The position numbers and the translations under genes were made by a program. 64,000 nucleotides of DNA from Halobacterium hubeiense (GTDB lineage Archaea > Halobacteriota > Halobacteria > Halobacteriales > Halobacteriaceae), in NCBI RefSeq assembly GCF_001488575.1, contig NZ_LN831302.1, positions 620,001 through 684,000 of the forward strand, given 5' to 3'. This document shows, one piece after another, positions 34,885 to 43,190 of the stretch; the first letter of the stretch is position 1, and each line of letters begins with the position of its first letter. Under the pieces are notes generated by a model. It did not search any database and was not told the DNA's origin. It saw only the letters and a list, made by a program, of their open reading frames with translations.

Positions 34885-35865
34885 TCACCCCTCCCACTCC
34901 TCGTAGCTGCCGTAGACGCCCTTCGAGAGGTAGCGCTCGCTGGAGTCCGGGAAGACGGTGACGACGCAGTCGTGGGGGAGGGCGAGGTCGCCGGCCGCCG
35001 CGCGCTCGGCGACGTCCAGCGCCGCCAGGCAGTTCGCCGCGGAGCTGGACGCGACCAGTTGGCCCTCCTCTGCGGCGAGCCGCTGCATCTCGGCGTGGGT
35101 GTCCTCGTCGGGAATCTGGACGACGTCGTCCACGAACTCGGGGTCGAACAGCTCGTTCGTCGAGGGGTCGTGGGTGCCGATGCCCTCGGTCTTGTACTCG
35201 CCCTGTTCGACGTCCCGGCCCTTCGTGGTCGCGTACAGCGACCCCTTCGGTTCGACGGCCGTGACGTGCAACTCGGGGACCTGCTCGCGGAGGTACCGGC
35301 CCGTGCCCATCAGCGTGCCCGCGGTGCCACAGCCGGCGACGAGCGCGCCGACCTCACCGTCGAGCGCCTCGCCGATTTCGGGGCCGGTGGTCTCGTAGTG
35401 GGCTTCCGGGTTCAGGGGGTTCGAGAACTGCTGGGGGACGACCGCGTCGTCGAGTTCGTCGGCGAGCTCGTGGGCGCGGTCGATGGCGCCGCCCATCCCG
35501 TCCTCGGTGGGGGTGTTGATGACGTCCGCACCGAGCGCGCGCATCAGCTGCTGTTTCTCGACGCTGAAGCGCTCGGGCACGACGAACACCGCGTCGACGC
35601 CGAGCTGGCCGGCGGCGACCGCGAACCCGATGCCGGTGTTGCCGGCGGTCGGCTCCACAATAGTCCCCCCGTCGGGGAGTTCGCCGGAGTCCAGCATCTG
35701 TTCGAGCATGTACTTCCCGATGCGGTCTTTCACGCTCGCCCCGGGGTTGAACGACTCCAGTTTCGCGTACACCGGGACGTCGTCCGGCGACGCGGCGACG
35801 CGCACGAGCGGCGTCTCGCCGATCGTCTCCAGCACCGAGTCCAGCGGCCTCCGGTGGGTGGTCAT
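34885..35865 (-). CDS. cysK: cysteine synthase-family PLP enzyme
   Basis: A 326-residue fold-type II PLP enzyme. The PLP lysine is in NPGASVKDRIGKYML at about residue 46; the phosphate-binding and substrate loop is EPTAGNTGIGFAV; VAGCGTAGTLMGTGRYL binds the cofactor phosphate; and the C-terminal region has VVTVFPDSSERYLSKGVYG, a strong CysK/CBS-like end. It makes cysteine from O-acetylserine (or O-phosphoserine) and sulfide. The exact donor is not visible. Confidence 0.9.
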   Translation of the reverse strand: MTTHRRPLDSVLETIGETPLVRVAASPDDVPVYAKLESFNPGASVKDRIGKYMLEQMLDSGELPDGGTIVEPTAGNTGIGFAVAAGQLGVDAVFVVPERFSVEKQQLMRALGADVINTPTEDGMGGAIDRAHELADELDDAVVPQQFSNPLNPEAHYETTGPEIGEALDGEVGALVAGCGTAGTLMGTGRYLREQVPELHVTAVEPKGSLYATTKGRDVEQGEYKTEGIGTHDPSTNELFDPEFVDDVVQIPDEDTHAEMQRLAAEEGQLVASSSAANCLAALDVAERAAAGDLALPHDCVVTVFPDSSERYLSKGVYGSYEEWEG

Positions 35866-35892
35866 CTCGCCGGAAATTCTTGCCGGCGTTCT

Positions 35893-36189
35893 TTAGTCGT
35901 TGCCATCCGCACCGTCGCTGCCGCTGTCTGTCACACCGGCGCTCGCGGCCTCGGCGTCGGCCTCGCCGACGACGGCTTCGACGTCCACGCCCTCCTTCTC
36001 GGCGAGCGCTTCCACGAGCGCGCGCTGCTCGGCGAGCTCGGCTTCGAGCTCGGCGACGCGGCCGTGGGTGTCCTCGACGGTCTCGGTCAGGTCGTTGACC
36101 TGCTCGCGGAGCCGCTCGAAGCGCTCGTAGAGCTTGTCCGCCATCTCCGTGACTTTCTGGAGCTTCTTCGCGGTCGAGCCGAATCCCAT
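35893..36189 (-). CDS. small coiled-coil protein
   Basis: A 98-residue protein with a long heptad-rich helix (residues about 8-70: KLQKVTEMADKLYERFERLR and ETVEDTHGRVAELEAELAEQ) and an acidic, disordered tail DSGSDGADGND. Similar short coiled-coil proteins recur in haloarchaea; the function is unknown. It lies between cysK and the synthetase-like gene, all on the minus strand. Confidence 0.75.
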   Translation of the reverse strand: MGFGSTAKKLQKVTEMADKLYERFERLREQVNDLTETVEDTHGRVAELEAELAEQRALVEALAEKEGVDVEAVVGEADAEAASAGVTDSGSDGADGND

Positions 36190-36253
36190 GGACGCGAGTA
36201 GACGTTCGTCCGGGATGACCGTTTCCCTCGGTCGCAGCGCCGGCGGCCGCCCG

Positions 36254-37303
36254 CTACGCCGGCCACGCCGCCGCGAGGTCCGCGAGGAAGTCCGCGTACG
36301 CCTCGACGGCGGCGTCCCACTCCTCGCCGCCCGCCCGGCAGGCGTCCGCCAGCTCGTCGAGGCGCTTGCCGTCGTGCTCGGAGACCAGGCACAGCATCTG
36401 GTAGACGGTGGACTCGGCGGGCGTCGCGCCGTCGTCGGCCTCGCGGACGAGTCGCCGGACCTCCCCGGGCGCCATCTCCATCGTGATGCCCGACCCCGGA
36501 ATCGTCTTCGCCATCTTCGGGTAGCCGTCCAGCCCCGGGACCATGCGCGTGAACAGCCCCTCGAAGGCGGGCTCGAACGGCGTCTTCGCCGCGTAGTAGT
36601 CGTTCGCGAGCGCGAGCGCGTGCTCGTCGACGCCGAGCACGAACACCGTCTGGTCGTAGCCGCCGGCGACCGTCGGATGGAGGAAGTCGGCGAGACAGAG
36701 CAGTTCCGCCGTCCGGCTCCCGAAGTCGGTGCTGCCGGTCGCGTCCGCGGGCGGCTGCTGGTCGTCGTCGTAGGCCGCGCGCACCCGCCGCACCCACTCG
36801 GTCGACTCCGCGTCGAACTCGGGGCCGTCCTCGAACTCGACGTGCGGCGCCAGCCGGAACGCCGTCTGCATCACGCCGCGGTCGTCGTACTGCGTGCGCA
36901 CCTCGCCGCCGTACCCGATTCGGTCGAGGAACGTCCGGTAGTCGTCGGCGAGGTCGCGGACCGCGTCGAGGTCGCGGCCGTCGCTGGCGTACTTCTCGTA
37001 GTCCGCGAGCAGGAACTGCGCGTCGAAGCCCGCCTCGTGGAAGCGCTTCACGGCGTACATCTGCCCGAGCGTGCCGACGTGCGGCGGCCCGGTGAGCCCC
37101 GCGCTCGCGACGAACAGCGTGTCGCGGTCACCCGCCTGCCGGAGCGCGTCGGCGTCGGTCGCCGCGACGAACGCGCGGTCCACCAGCGACGCCGACAGCG
37201 ACCCGATGTCGACGTCCGGGCGGTCGTAGCCGAACTCCTCGCGCACGGCCTCGTAGTGATCACGTAGGGCGGACACGTCCGGCGATTCCGCCGCCCGCTC
37301 CAA
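36254..37303 (-). CDS. class I aminoacyl-tRNA synthetase-like protein (TyrRS/TrpRS type)
   Basis: A 349-residue class Ic synthetase-fold protein. The HIGH equivalent is GLTGPPHVGTLGQM (residues about 67-80) and the KMSKS equivalent is KMAKTIPGSGI; between them DQTVFVLGVDEHALALANDY contains the helix that contacts the substrate. The size fits archaeal TyrRS or a short TrpRS. Haloarchaea are often annotated with a second TrpRS of this kind. Whether it charges tRNA-Tyr, tRNA-Trp or is a paralogue with another role cannot be told from sequence. Confidence 0.8.
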   Translation of the reverse strand: MERAAESPDVSALRDHYEAVREEFGYDRPDVDIGSLSASLVDRAFVAATDADALRQAGDRDTLFVASAGLTGPPHVGTLGQMYAVKRFHEAGFDAQFLLADYEKYASDGRDLDAVRDLADDYRTFLDRIGYGGEVRTQYDDRGVMQTAFRLAPHVEFEDGPEFDAESTEWVRRVRAAYDDDQQPPADATGSTDFGSRTAELLCLADFLHPTVAGGYDQTVFVLGVDEHALALANDYYAAKTPFEPAFEGLFTRMVPGLDGYPKMAKTIPGSGITMEMAPGEVRRLVREADDGATPAESTVYQMLCLVSEHDGKRLDELADACRAGGEEWDAAVEAYADFLADLAAAWPA

Positions 37304-37357
37304 AGTGTTAACGCGCTACGCGGTACCGAGCGACAAACGACGCGTCCCGAAAGGCCC

Positions 37358-37364
37358 TTAAGAG
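37358..37364 (+). promoter_or_regulatory. TATA box of the 7S RNA
   Basis: CTTAAGA lies 27-33 nt upstream of the predicted 7S RNA start at 37391, the standard archaeal TATA distance, and is preceded by a purine-rich GAAAG that may serve as BRE. Confidence 0.6.
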
Positions 37365-37390
37365 GGAGTCATCTACGTGAAAGTGGACTA

Positions 37391-37693
37391 GGCCGGGCGG
37401 TTTGGCCCCGCCCCTTCCCGCGAGATAGTCATCAGCGGGGGCCGAAATCCGGGGGCGTCCGGTCGACCCGTCCGGGCCCCGGAAGCCAACGTGGAAGCCT
37501 CGTCCTTCGGGGACGGCGGTCCGCGGCGCGCACCTGCAGGGGTGTCGTCGTCGCGGTTCGACGGTGCCACTCCGTCAGGCACGGAAGTGAGCAGCGGAGC
37601 ACCGAACGCTCGTCGCTCGGAGGGTCGCGGGGTGGAGAAGGCGACCGGGACTACCCGGGCAGGAACGCCGGGCCACCTCGGCCCGTCCGTCAT
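37391..37693 (+). ncRNA. ffs: signal recognition particle (7S) RNA
   Basis: The archaeal SRP RNA, about 303 nt, which with SRP54 and SRP19 targets nascent membrane proteins. The conserved helix 8 with the SRP54-binding internal loops is visible at 37574-37600: GTCAGGC, then ACGGAAGTGAGCAGCGGAGC. The 5' end GCCGGGCGG can pair with 3' CCGTCCG at about 37683-37690, closing helix 1. The Alu-side 5' domain is the GC-rich portion 37391-37500. The ends are inferred from pairing and from the TATA box; they may be off by a few bases. T-rich TACCTTTTCC follows at 37701-37710. Confidence 0.88.
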
Positions 37694-37710
37694 TCATACG
37701 TACCTTTTCC

Positions 37711-37735
37711 AGTCGCGAGCCGTCGGCTCGCGACT
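37711..37735. repeat. 25-bp perfect hairpin downstream of the 7S RNA
   Basis: Arms AGTCGCGAGCC and GGCTCGCGACT (11 bp, perfect) enclose a 3-nt loop GTC. It lies 18 nt past the end of the 7S RNA and after the T-rich stretch, so it is not the usual archaeal T-run terminator by itself. It may be an interspersed palindromic element or a 3' boundary for the opposite RAD55-like gene. Confidence 0.8.
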
Positions 37736-37807
37736 GCAAAATCTACGCTAAAAGCGCACAGCGGCGGCGCTACGAGCCGTGCCGAGTTCCAGTTCGCGCC
37801 GCGAGCG

Positions 37808-38455
37808 CTACTCCGTCACTTCGAAGTCCACCCACCCGCGGGGCTGGTCGGGGATGCCGCGGGCGCGCAACTGCTGGCCGGTCTCGGTCTCGCGGACGTC
37901 GAGGCGCGCCGAGCAGAACTGCGTAATCGTGCTCACGGTCTGCTCGTCGTGCATCCCGGGGTCGATGCAGAACACGCCGACGCCGTCCACGGCGTCGATG
38001 CGGCCGACGAGCGTGTGCACGAACCGCGAGACGGTCTTGAGGTCGCCGAACGACAGCAGCGTGGACACCGAGAACAGGCCGGTGCGCACGCGCTCGACGC
38101 CGGACTCCCGGAACGTCCGGTAGACGTCCGAGTAGCGCATCCCGATGCCGGTCAGGTCCGACGGCCCCGACACCGACAGCACCTGCGCGGGGACGTTCTG
38201 GTCGTCGTCGCCCACGCAGTCGAGGATGGCCGCCCGGTCCTCGTCGAGTTCGAACCCGCTGCGTGCCCAGTCGTCGGCGATGCGGCCGGCGCGCTGGTTC
38301 GTGCTGACGAGAATCGCGCCCTCCTCGGGCGGCCCGGAGAGCATCCGGAACGCGAGGTGGCGCGTGCCCGCGTGGGACGGCCCGGCGACGAGCACGGTCG
38401 TTCCCGGTCGCAGCGACTCCAGCGGCAACCCCTCGAAGGTGTAGTCGTCAGTCAT
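37808..38455 (-). CDS. RAD55/KaiC-like ATPase-fold protein (second paralogue, degenerate P-loop)
   Basis: A 215-residue protein, the same length as its paralogue at 33063 and sharing DLTGIGMRYSDV, TGLFSVSTLLSFGDLKTVSR and MHDEQTVSTITQF. In place of a Walker A motif it has GPSHAGTRHLAF (residues 25-36), which lacks the essential lysine, so ATP hydrolysis is doubtful. I start at the ATG at 38455 (MTDDYTFEG); a GTG at 38462-38464 would add three residues. It overlaps the preceding receiver-GAF gene by 8 nt, which implies coupled translation and joint signalling. Confidence 0.85.
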   Translation of the reverse strand: MTDDYTFEGLPLESLRPGTTVLVAGPSHAGTRHLAFRMLSGPPEEGAILVSTNQRAGRIADDWARSGFELDEDRAAILDCVGDDDQNVPAQVLSVSGPSDLTGIGMRYSDVYRTFRESGVERVRTGLFSVSTLLSFGDLKTVSRFVHTLVGRIDAVDGVGVFCIDPGMHDEQTVSTITQFCSARLDVRETETGQQLRARGIPDQPRGWVDFEVTE

Positions 38456-39326
38456 CACCGTCACCTCCGTCGGCGTCGCGGATGCGCCGGCGCAGCGTCA
38501 ACTGCTCCATCGCCTCGTCGCCGAGCAGCGACAGCAGCTCGCGGTCGCGTTCGTCGAAGCCCCGGGGCTGGTCGTCGTAGATGCAGAACGTCCCGATGGC
38601 TCGTCCCTCGGGAGTCACGAGCGGCGCGCTCGCGTAGAACCGGATGTTCGCCGCCGCCAGCCCCTCGTTGTCCGCGAAGCGCGGGTCGTCCTGTACGTCC
38701 TCGACGACGGTCACGCCGTCGTCCAGAATCGCGTACGTGCAGACGGTATCCTCGCGGTCCATCGGGTCGAAGCTGACGCCGTGACACGACAGGAACTCCT
38801 CGGTGTGGGCGTCGATGACGCCGACCGCGGCGGCGTCGACGCCGAACAGCGCGGTCGCCAGTTCGGTCAGCCGGTCCAGCGACGAGCCGAGTTCCGCGGG
38901 GTCGGCGGCGTACTGTTCGAGCGCGGCGACCCGCGCGCCCTCGTCCTCGGGGAGCGGGTACGCGGTCTGACTGCGGAACGCGAGCGCGTGCTCGACCACC
39001 GAGACGAGTTCGTCGTGGTCGTCGTCCTTGCGCACGTACTCCGCGACGACGTCGCCGAACGCGCCGGTGTCGACGTCGTCCAGCGGGGTCGCCGTGAACA
39101 GCACGCACGCCGCGTCGGGGTAGCGCTCGCGCGCCGTCTCCACGAGTTCGAGGCCGGTGCCGTCGGGGAGGGCGTGCTCGGTGACCACGCACTCGACGAC
39201 GTGCTCGCCGAGCGCCTCGTGCGCCCCGGCCAGCGACTCGGCCTCGACGACGCCGAAGCCGGCGTCCGCGAGCGCGGCCGCCGTGCGCTCGCGGGCTGGC
39301 GTCTCGGGGTCCACGCAGAGAATCAT
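38448..39326 (-). CDS. receiver-GAF signalling protein with Asp-to-Glu receiver
   Basis: A 292-residue protein. Residues 1-115 form a CheY-like receiver with conserved FTATP threonine and VRKDDD lysine, but at the phosphorylation site the block ECVVTEHALPDGTGLEL has glutamate 50 where aspartate is expected. Residues about 140-275 are a GAF domain (ELATALFGVDAAAVGVIDAH, YASAPLVTPEGRAIGTFCIY). There is no kinase or DNA-binding domain. The TATA-like TTTTAC, complement of about 39351-39358, is 27 nt before the ATG. It likely senses a small molecule or light/redox state and acts with the coupled RAD55-like protein. Confidence 0.88.
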   Translation of the reverse strand: MILCVDPETPARERTAAALADAGFGVVEAESLAGAHEALGEHVVECVVTEHALPDGTGLELVETARERYPDAACVLFTATPLDDVDTGAFGDVVAEYVRKDDDHDELVSVVEHALAFRSQTAYPLPEDEGARVAALEQYAADPAELGSSLDRLTELATALFGVDAAAVGVIDAHTEEFLSCHGVSFDPMDREDTVCTYAILDDGVTVVEDVQDDPRFADNEGLAAANIRFYASAPLVTPEGRAIGTFCIYDDQPRGFDERDRELLSLLGDEAMEQLTLRRRIRDADGGDGDD

Positions 39327-39476
39327 ACGCTCTGTATACTGTGCGGCCCCGTAAAATTTCGTGCTTGCTGGCGCCGTTCGACCCCTCGAAGCCGTTGGCT
39401 CGTCATCACGTCAACGGACGTACTGGTACTCGCGGCGACGGGAGTCGCGCAGAAGAGTGGCAGACGGCGCGGTCGG

Positions 39477-40346
39477 CTATTCGAGGTGGTCGGTCGCCGG
39501 CGACCCCGAAATCTCGACCTCGCCGTTCAGGGTGCGAATCGGGTACGGGATGTCGATACCCGCCTCGTCGAAGCGCTCCTTGACCGACTGGACGTACTCG
39601 CTGCGGGTCTTCACGAAGTCCGACCGCGAGGGGTTGGCGATCCAGAACCGGGACTTGAGTCCGACGTAGGAGTCACCGAGTTCGGTCAGCCGCACGGTCA
39701 CGCCGGGGTCGTCGAGGATGTTCTCGTGGGCTTCGGCCTCCTCGACGATGATTTCGGTGGCCTCGTCGATGTCATCGTCGTAGCCGATGCCGAACAGGAA
39801 CTGCTGGCGGAGCTTGTCCTTCGCCACCGGGTTCTTGATGACGCCGTCCGTGAGATTCGAGTTCGGCACCGTCAGCAGTTCGTTGTCGAACGTGCGCACG
39901 CGGGTGACGCGGAGGCTGATGTCCTCGACGACGCCGGCGTTGTCGTCCCACTCGATCCAGTCGTCGACGCGGAACGGCTCGTCCGTGTAGATGAACACGC
40001 CCGCGACGAAGTTCTGGATGACGTCCTGCATCGCGAACCCGACGGCGAGCGTCGCCGCGGCGGCGATGGTCGCGAGGCTCGTCAGGAAGTTCCCGTAGCC
40101 CGCGAACCCGAACGCCACCGAGATGGCGACGAAGACGATGGCGAAGTTCACGAGCCGCTGGAGCGGCTTGCGGGCGTGCGAGTCGAGGTCGCGGCGGCGG
40201 AGCACGCGGTCGAACAGCGGCCGCACCACCGCCTTCCCGACGAGGTAGATGGCGGCGAACGCCGCGACGAAGTAGAGGAACTGCGTGATTGCGCCCGCGT
40301 ACTGCGGCACGAGGTCCTCGATGAACGGCAGCGGCTCCACTGGCAT
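39477..40346 (-). CDS. MscS-family mechanosensitive channel
   Basis: A 289-residue small-conductance mechanosensitive channel with about three transmembrane helices followed by the cytosolic beta domain. The pore-lining TM3 is seen in FLTSLATIAAAATLAVGFAM followed by QDVIQNFVAGVFI; the beta domain has the VPNSNLTDGVIKN signature. It releases solutes at osmotic down-shock, important for halophiles. The start overlaps the stop of the YhbY gene by one base. Confidence 0.93.
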   Translation of the reverse strand: MPVEPLPFIEDLVPQYAGAITQFLYFVAAFAAIYLVGKAVVRPLFDRVLRRRDLDSHARKPLQRLVNFAIVFVAISVAFGFAGYGNFLTSLATIAAAATLAVGFAMQDVIQNFVAGVFIYTDEPFRVDDWIEWDDNAGVVEDISLRVTRVRTFDNELLTVPNSNLTDGVIKNPVAKDKLRQQFLFGIGYDDDIDEATEIIVEEAEAHENILDDPGVTVRLTELGDSYVGLKSRFWIANPSRSDFVKTRSEYVQSVKERFDEAGIDIPYPIRTLNGEVEISGSPATDHLE

Positions 40347-40588
40347 TACTGGTACACCGCCGTGTTGCCCCGCGTCTCGACGACCTCGCCGTCGGAGAGG
40401 TCCGCCAGCTCGTCCGCGAGCTCCTCGGTGGAGCCGTCGCCGCGCGCCGACCGCAGGAACTTCACTTTCACGACGTCCCGGTCGTCCAGTTGGTCCGAGA
40501 GTTCGTCCGCGACCGCGTCCACGCCCGCCTTCCCCACCCAGACCGTGACGTCGGCCTCGTGGGCTTGCTTCGCTAGGTCCTCGCTCAT
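40346..40588 (-). CDS. YhbY/CRM-domain RNA-binding protein
   Basis: An 80-residue protein of the CRS1-YhbY family, a small alpha/beta RNA-binding fold. Visible features are VTVWVGKAGVDAVADELSDQ and DVVKVKFLRSA, with the GxxG-like loop WVGKAG. In bacteria YhbY binds pre-50S subunits; the archaeal role is taken to be in rRNA or RNase P-related processing. It lies between rnp4 and mscS on one strand. Confidence 0.85.
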   Translation of the reverse strand: MSEDLAKQAHEADVTVWVGKAGVDAVADELSDQLDDRDVVKVKFLRSARGDGSTEELADELADLSDGEVVETRGNTAVYQ

Positions 40589-40641
40589 GTTCTACAGACA
40601 GTTCAGGGCGCGAGGCTTTGAAACTTGTTGCATCGCCGCCG

Positions 40642-40917
40642 CTACTCGTAGGGGTACCGAGACTGGTGGCCGCAGTCGCAGGTGACGACGACGTGGCCGT
40701 CCCGCGTGCGGACGCGGGCGTTGCGGCCGGGAATCAGGTAGGCGTCGCAGGCGTCGCAGGTGAACCGCCGGAACTCGCAGGGAAACTGGAGCCGGTTGCG
40801 TTCCGCGAGCCGGTGCGCCAGCCGGACGTACTCGCGGGCGCGGTCGTCGTCGCCGGCCCGCGCCGCTCGCCGCGCGAGGGCGTGCAGTCGCTCGATTCGC
40901 TCCGCCGCGATGGACAT
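40642..40917 (-). CDS. rnp4: ribonuclease P protein component 4
   Basis: A 91-residue Rpr2/Rpp21 homologue. Two N-terminal helices (RIERLHALARRAARAGDDDR, EYVRLAHRLAERNRLQFP) precede a zinc ribbon: TCDACDAYLIPG with two cysteines and VTCDCGHQSRYPYE with two more. It is part of the archaeal RNase P holoenzyme that makes tRNA 5' ends. The YhbY-like gene follows by 53 nt on the same strand. Confidence 0.93.
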   Translation of the reverse strand: MSIAAERIERLHALARRAARAGDDDRAREYVRLAHRLAERNRLQFPCEFRRFTCDACDAYLIPGRNARVRTRDGHVVVTCDCGHQSRYPYE

Positions 40918-40990
40918 GTCTACGGGCAGGCGCGGCCGCCCGAAGACAGTTCCGGTAGGGTTATCGGCGACGGTCGGTTTGCGTCGGGTA

Positions 40991-42079
40991 ATGCGGGCGC
41001 TGAACTACCTCGAGTTCGAGGACCGCCTCCGCGGGGGCATCGTGACGGCGACGCGCCAGCAGCGCAAGGCCCTCGCGACGACGGACGTCGAGGTGGTGGA
41101 GACGCCGTGGCGCGCCGGCAACCCGGTGCAGTCGCTGGGCACGCTGTTCGCCGGCGAGGGCTACTTCGCCGAGTACGACGTCGCGCACTGCAACCTCGTC
41201 GGGCCGGGCAGCGTCGCGGTCGCCCGGCACGCCAAGCGAAACGACATTCCGCTCGTGTTGCACGCGCACGTCACGAAGGAAGACTTCGCGGAGTCGTTCC
41301 GGGGGTCGTCGACGGTCGCTCCCGCGCTGGAACCGTACCTGCGGTGGTTCTACTCGCAGGCCGACCTCGTGGTCTGCCCCAGCGAGTACACGCGCGGCGT
41401 CCTCGAATCCTACCCCGTGGACGCGCCGATAAAGCAGCTCTCGAACGGCGTGGACGTCGAGAGTCTGGAGGGCTACGACCAGTTCCGCGAGGACACCCGC
41501 GAGCGCTTCGACCTCGACGGCATGGTCGTGTACGCGGTCGGCGAGGTGTTCGAGCGCAAGGGCCTCACGACGTTCTGCGAGCTCGCGAAGGCCACCGACT
41601 ACGACTTCGCGTGGTTCGGTCCCTACGACGAGGGGCCGCAGGCAGGCAAAGCCACGAAGAAGTGGGTGAACAATCCGCCCGAGAACGTGACGTTCACGGG
41701 CTACATGGAGGACAAGCGCGCGGCGTTCGGCGCGGGCGACGTCTACCTCTTCCCCGCGAAAGTCGAGAACCAGGGCATCGCCGTGCTGGAGGCGATGGCC
41801 TGCGGGAAGCCCGTGGTCCTCAGGGACATCGACGTGTTCCGGGAGTTCTTCGCGGACGGCGAGGACTGCCTGATGTGCTCGACGTTCGAGGAGTTCCGCG
41901 AGGCCCTCGAACGGCTCGCCGACGACCCCGAGTTGCGGGAGCGCCTCGGCGAGAACGCCCGGGAGACCGCCGAGTCACACAGCCTCGACCGCGTCGGCGA
42001 CGAACTCGAAGCCGCGTACCGCGACCTCGCCGACGGCGTGCCCCCCGAGTCCGTCGCGGCCGGCGACGCGGAGGGGTAG
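40991..42079 (+). CDS. GT4-type glycosyltransferase
   Basis: A 362-residue GT-B fold glycosyltransferase. The start MRALNYLEFEDRLRGGIVTA gives the N-terminal Rossmann part with GGI loop; the C-terminal donor domain includes VVYAVGEVFERKGLTTF and the EX7E motif in KVENQGIAVLEAMACGKPVV. Donor and acceptor are not known. The next glycosyltransferase begins 1 nt downstream, so the two probably act in one glycolipid or glycan pathway. Confidence 0.9.
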   Translation: MRALNYLEFEDRLRGGIVTATRQQRKALATTDVEVVETPWRAGNPVQSLGTLFAGEGYFAEYDVAHCNLVGPGSVAVARHAKRNDIPLVLHAHVTKEDFAESFRGSSTVAPALEPYLRWFYSQADLVVCPSEYTRGVLESYPVDAPIKQLSNGVDVESLEGYDQFREDTRERFDLDGMVVYAVGEVFERKGLTTFCELAKATDYDFAWFGPYDEGPQAGKATKKWVNNPPENVTFTGYMEDKRAAFGAGDVYLFPAKVENQGIAVLEAMACGKPVVLRDIDVFREFFADGEDCLMCSTFEEFREALERLADDPELRERLGENARETAESHSLDRVGDELEAAYRDLADGVPPESVAAGDAEG

Positions 42080-42080
42080 C

Positions 42081-43190
42081 GTGAGCGAGGAGCTGCCGAC
42101 CGTCGCGGCGTTCACGGACTCCTATCTGCCGACGGTCAACGGCGTCACGTACACGGTCTCGACGTGGCACGACCGCTGGCAGTCCCGCGGCGGCGAGATG
42201 CCGGTCGTCTACCCGCGCGCGGACTACGACGCCGGCCCCGGCGAGTACGGCGTCCCGAGCCTGCGATTTCCGTTCTACGAGGGCTACCGGATGGCGCTCC
42301 CGCGCACCCCGGGCGCCGTCGCCGCCCTCGACGTGGATGTCGTGCACGCGCACACACCGTTCGGCCTCGGGCTCGCCGGCCTGCGGTTCGCGCGCAAGCA
42401 CGACCTGCCGTTCGTCGCGTCCTACCACACGCCCACGGCCGAGTACGCCAACTACGTCGTCCCCGACGCGGCGACGGGCGTGGTCCGACGCGCCAGCGAG
42501 GCCTGGGAGCGGTGGTTCCTCGACCACGCCGACCTCGTGTTGACGCCGAGCGAGCGCACCCGCGACCACGTCTGGGACCTCGGCGTCGACGCGCCCGTCG
42601 AACCGCTCCCGAACGGCGTGGACGTCCGGACGTTCCGGCCGGTCGATACCGCCGATTTCCTCGCGCGCCACGACCTCCCCGCGGACGAGCCGCTGGTCGG
42701 CTACACGGGCCGCCACGGCTACGAGAAGTGCCTCTCGGACCTGCTCGCGGCAGCGGAGGGACTGGACGCGACGGTCGTCTTCGGCGGGGACGGTCCCGCC
42801 CGCGACGACCTCGAAGCCGAAGCCCGCGAACGCGGCGTTGACGCGCGCTTCTTGGGGTTCCTCGACCGCGAGGAACTCCCGGCGTTCTACTCCGCGCTGG
42901 ACGCGTTCGCGTTCCCGAGTCCCGTCGAGACGGAGGGACTGGTCGCGCTGGAGGCCAACGCCTGCGGGACGCCCGTGGCGGGCGTGAACGCCGGCGCGCT
43001 CGCGGAGACCATCGACGACGGCGAGACCGGCTACCACTACGAGCGCGGCGACGTCGACGGCTTCCGCGCAGCCATCGAGCGCACGCTCGACGAGCGCGAG
43101 CGCCTCGCGGGGAACTGTCTGTCGCGCCGCGAAGAGATTAGCGTCGAACGCGCAATCGACGAGTTAGAAGAGCTGTACCGCGGCCTCTAG
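42081..43190 (+). CDS. GT4-type glycosyltransferase (diacylglycerol glycosyltransferase-like)
   Basis: A 369-residue enzyme starting at GTG. The N-terminal TDSYLPTVNGVTYTVSTWHD and VVHAHTPFGLGLAGL are hallmarks of the lipid glucosyltransferase/PimB-like GT4 group, and the donor motif PSPVETEGLVALEANACGTP carries the two catalytic-region glutamates. A role in archaeal glycolipid head-group synthesis is plausible but inferred. Its TAG stop lies inside a CTAG shared with the convergent gly-rich gene. Confidence 0.9.
   Translation: MSEELPTVAAFTDSYLPTVNGVTYTVSTWHDRWQSRGGEMPVVYPRADYDAGPGEYGVPSLRFPFYEGYRMALPRTPGAVAALDVDVVHAHTPFGLGLAGLRFARKHDLPFVASYHTPTAEYANYVVPDAATGVVRRASEAWERWFLDHADLVLTPSERTRDHVWDLGVDAPVEPLPNGVDVRTFRPVDTADFLARHDLPADEPLVGYTGRHGYEKCLSDLLAAAEGLDATVVFGGDGPARDDLEAEARERGVDARFLGFLDREELPAFYSALDAFAFPSPVETEGLVALEANACGTPVAGVNAGALAETIDDGETGYHYERGDVDGFRAAIERTLDERERLAGNCLSRREEISVERAIDELEELYRGL

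Noticed and set aside
37388-37693. 101-codon minus-strand frame
   Set aside because: It is antisense to the 7S RNA, whose helix 8 motif and pairing ends are clear.
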